Positions 13,609-14,233 of a stretch of 14,233 nt of DNA are shown piece after piece. A model generated the notes under the pieces. The model did no database searches and was not told the DNA's origin. It was given only the letters and a program-made list of their open reading frames with translations. Positions within the stretch are counted from its first letter, which is position 1. Every line of letters starts with the position of its first letter. The translations under genes were made by a program, and so were the position numbers. The stretch comes from Victivallales bacterium (GTDB taxonomy: Bacteria > Verrucomicrobiota > Lentisphaeria > Victivallales > JAADHT01). Location: positions 1-14,233 of the forward strand of contig JAFGFR010000015.1 in assembly GCA_016930955.1 (NCBI GenBank), written 5' to 3'.

Positions 13609-13788
13609 GTAACTACTCAGGTATTCAGGCATCAGGAGTCAGAATGCAGAATAGCCTTCGAATACGCCTCCAACAACTTCCTAACACTGCCGTCAACTCG
13701 GAAAAGTCGCCGTTAAATCTTCGAATGTTTTCGCCGGTTCTTTCATTCTGACTCCTGAATTCTGGCTCCTGACTACCTGAGCAGTCAC
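13609..13788 (-). mobile_element. Internally deleted four-helix-bundle element, copy C, with 8-bp target duplication
   Basis: The ends gtaactactcagg (13609-13621) and cctgagcagtcac (13776-13788) are inverted repeats. Both flanks read atttcata (13601-13608 and 13789-13796), a perfect 8-bp direct repeat. The interior matches copy B except for a deletion equivalent to about 5405-5645, with the junction ccgttaaatcttcg shared with copy A. The remaining start codon leads into about 17 codons and a stop. The 5'-GTAA end and 8-bp duplication resemble IS66-family insertions, which could mobilise it in trans. Confidence 0.85.
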
Positions 13789-13796
13789 ATTTCATA
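13789..13796. repeat. Target-site duplication, right copy
   Basis: atttcata follows the element end at 13788 directly and is identical to 13601-13608. Confidence 0.8.
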
Positions 13797-13798
13797 TT

Positions 13799-13836
13799 AA
13801 AAAATCCGCAGGCGAATTTTTTCCAAATTCGCTGCG
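13799..13836 (-). terminator. Rho-independent terminator-like hairpin
   Basis: On the minus strand, cgcag and cgaattt pair with aaattcg and ctgcg (one bulged base) and are followed by six T. This would stop transcripts coming from the right. It ended only a few bases before the original glycosyltransferase start, so it could also act as an attenuator. A T7 run at 13844-13850 gives weaker potential on the plus strand. Confidence 0.5.
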
Positions 13837-13880
13837 CAAGTTATTTTTTTAAAGGTAAGAAAAATACAGTAAACCCAATA

Positions 13881-13900
13881 TACTAATCGTCTCATAATTG
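13881..13900. repeat. 20-bp long-range inverted repeat, right copy
   Basis: tactaatcgtctcataattg is the exact reverse complement of 242-261. It marks the point where AT-rich sequence gives way to the GC-rich right edge. Confidence 0.7.
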
Positions 13901-14233
13901 TCTGGTCAGCTCCGAGGTACGCAAACACACGGCCATTGGAGATCCGTCTTCTTCAGCAAGCTGACTACGCCGGGACTCGCAATGGCCCTCCCAAATACAG
14001 ACGCAAACCGCCGGGAGGGACGCTGTCCCCAGCGTCCGTGTCTGCCGCAAAGATTATTTCGAGACGATTGAGCCAATTTCAAAACTCCCCGTGGCCGCGC
14101 GGCTTGCCATTTTGGATGCGAGGCCACGCCGTTGCGGGAGCGGGCATACTGTATGGTCTGTCCCGACCGCTCCGGCGTGGAATTCGCGCCAAAAGAGCTT
14201 GCCGCCCAAAGGGTTGGGGCGGAGGCACGGCAT
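13901..14233. other. GC-rich, palindrome-rich non-coding right edge
   Basis: No credible gene is present; the 73-codon minus-strand frame has no family features. Symmetric pairs are frequent: gtcagct (13905) with agctgac (13959), ggccatt (13931) with aatggcc (13981), an 8-bp stem ggacgctg/cagcgtcc with a 4-nt loop (14018-14037), and ccgccc/gggcgg (14202-14222). It could be a mobile-element remnant or a structured intergenic repeat. Confidence 0.4.

Noticed and set aside
13906..14127. 73-codon minus-strand frame at the right edge
   Set aside because: It is rich in Arg/Pro/Gly from palindromic GC-rich DNA, with no family features; treated as non-coding.

Overview
The window is a bacterial surface-glycan region. 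Every gene I can support reads leftward (minus strand). Starts are ATG, GTG and TTG with Shine-Dalgarno (SD) motifs. The content (nucleotide-sugar enzymes, a GT4 glycosyltransferase, PAPS-forming sulfate activation, three toxin-antitoxin pairs, intergenic spaces packed with degenerate short repeats) suggests a Gram-negative environmental bacterium with a repeat-rich genome. I cannot name the phylum from sequence alone.

In transcription order (right to left): 13901-14233 is GC-rich, palindrome-rich and apparently non-coding. Next come a terminator-like hairpin (13799-13836) and a 180-bp MITE-like element (13609-13788) with inverted ends and an 8-bp target duplication that includes the start codon of a GT4 glycosyltransferase (12480-13607). 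Then follow HicBA (11812-12224), a Phd/PIN pair (10749-11441), a GDP-fucose-synthase-like reductase (9607-10581), a DUF4143-type ATPase (8078-9286) and a second Phd/VapC pair (7072-7706). After these lie a DegT-fold enzyme whose PLP lysine is replaced by His (5727-6941), a full-length four-helix-bundle element (5291-5720), GDP-mannose 4,6-dehydratase (4246-5268), a 519-bp repeat-filled gap, and the operon cysC-cysD-cysNC (245-3726).

How the genes fit together: Gmd makes GDP-4-keto-6-deoxymannose. The His-for-Lys DegT enzyme looks like a sugar 3-dehydrase (ColD/E1 type), and the Fcl-like enzyme could be the terminal epimerase/reductase. The set could therefore make GDP-fucose, or a colitose-like 3,6-dideoxyhexose, for transfer by the glycosyltransferase. 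CysD/CysN/CysC make PAPS, and their position beside glycan genes recalls NodPQ-type sulfation, but no sulfotransferase is visible here.

The most unusual content is the mobile-repeat layer. Three copies of one element, one with a four-helix-bundle (S23/IVP-type) gene and two internally deleted at the same junction, lie just upstream of start codons. They have 5'-GTRACTRCTCAGG inverted ends, and one has a perfect 8-bp target duplication. Heptamer arrays and mosaic 'phrase' repeats fill the other gaps, and two genes take their stop codons from these repeats.
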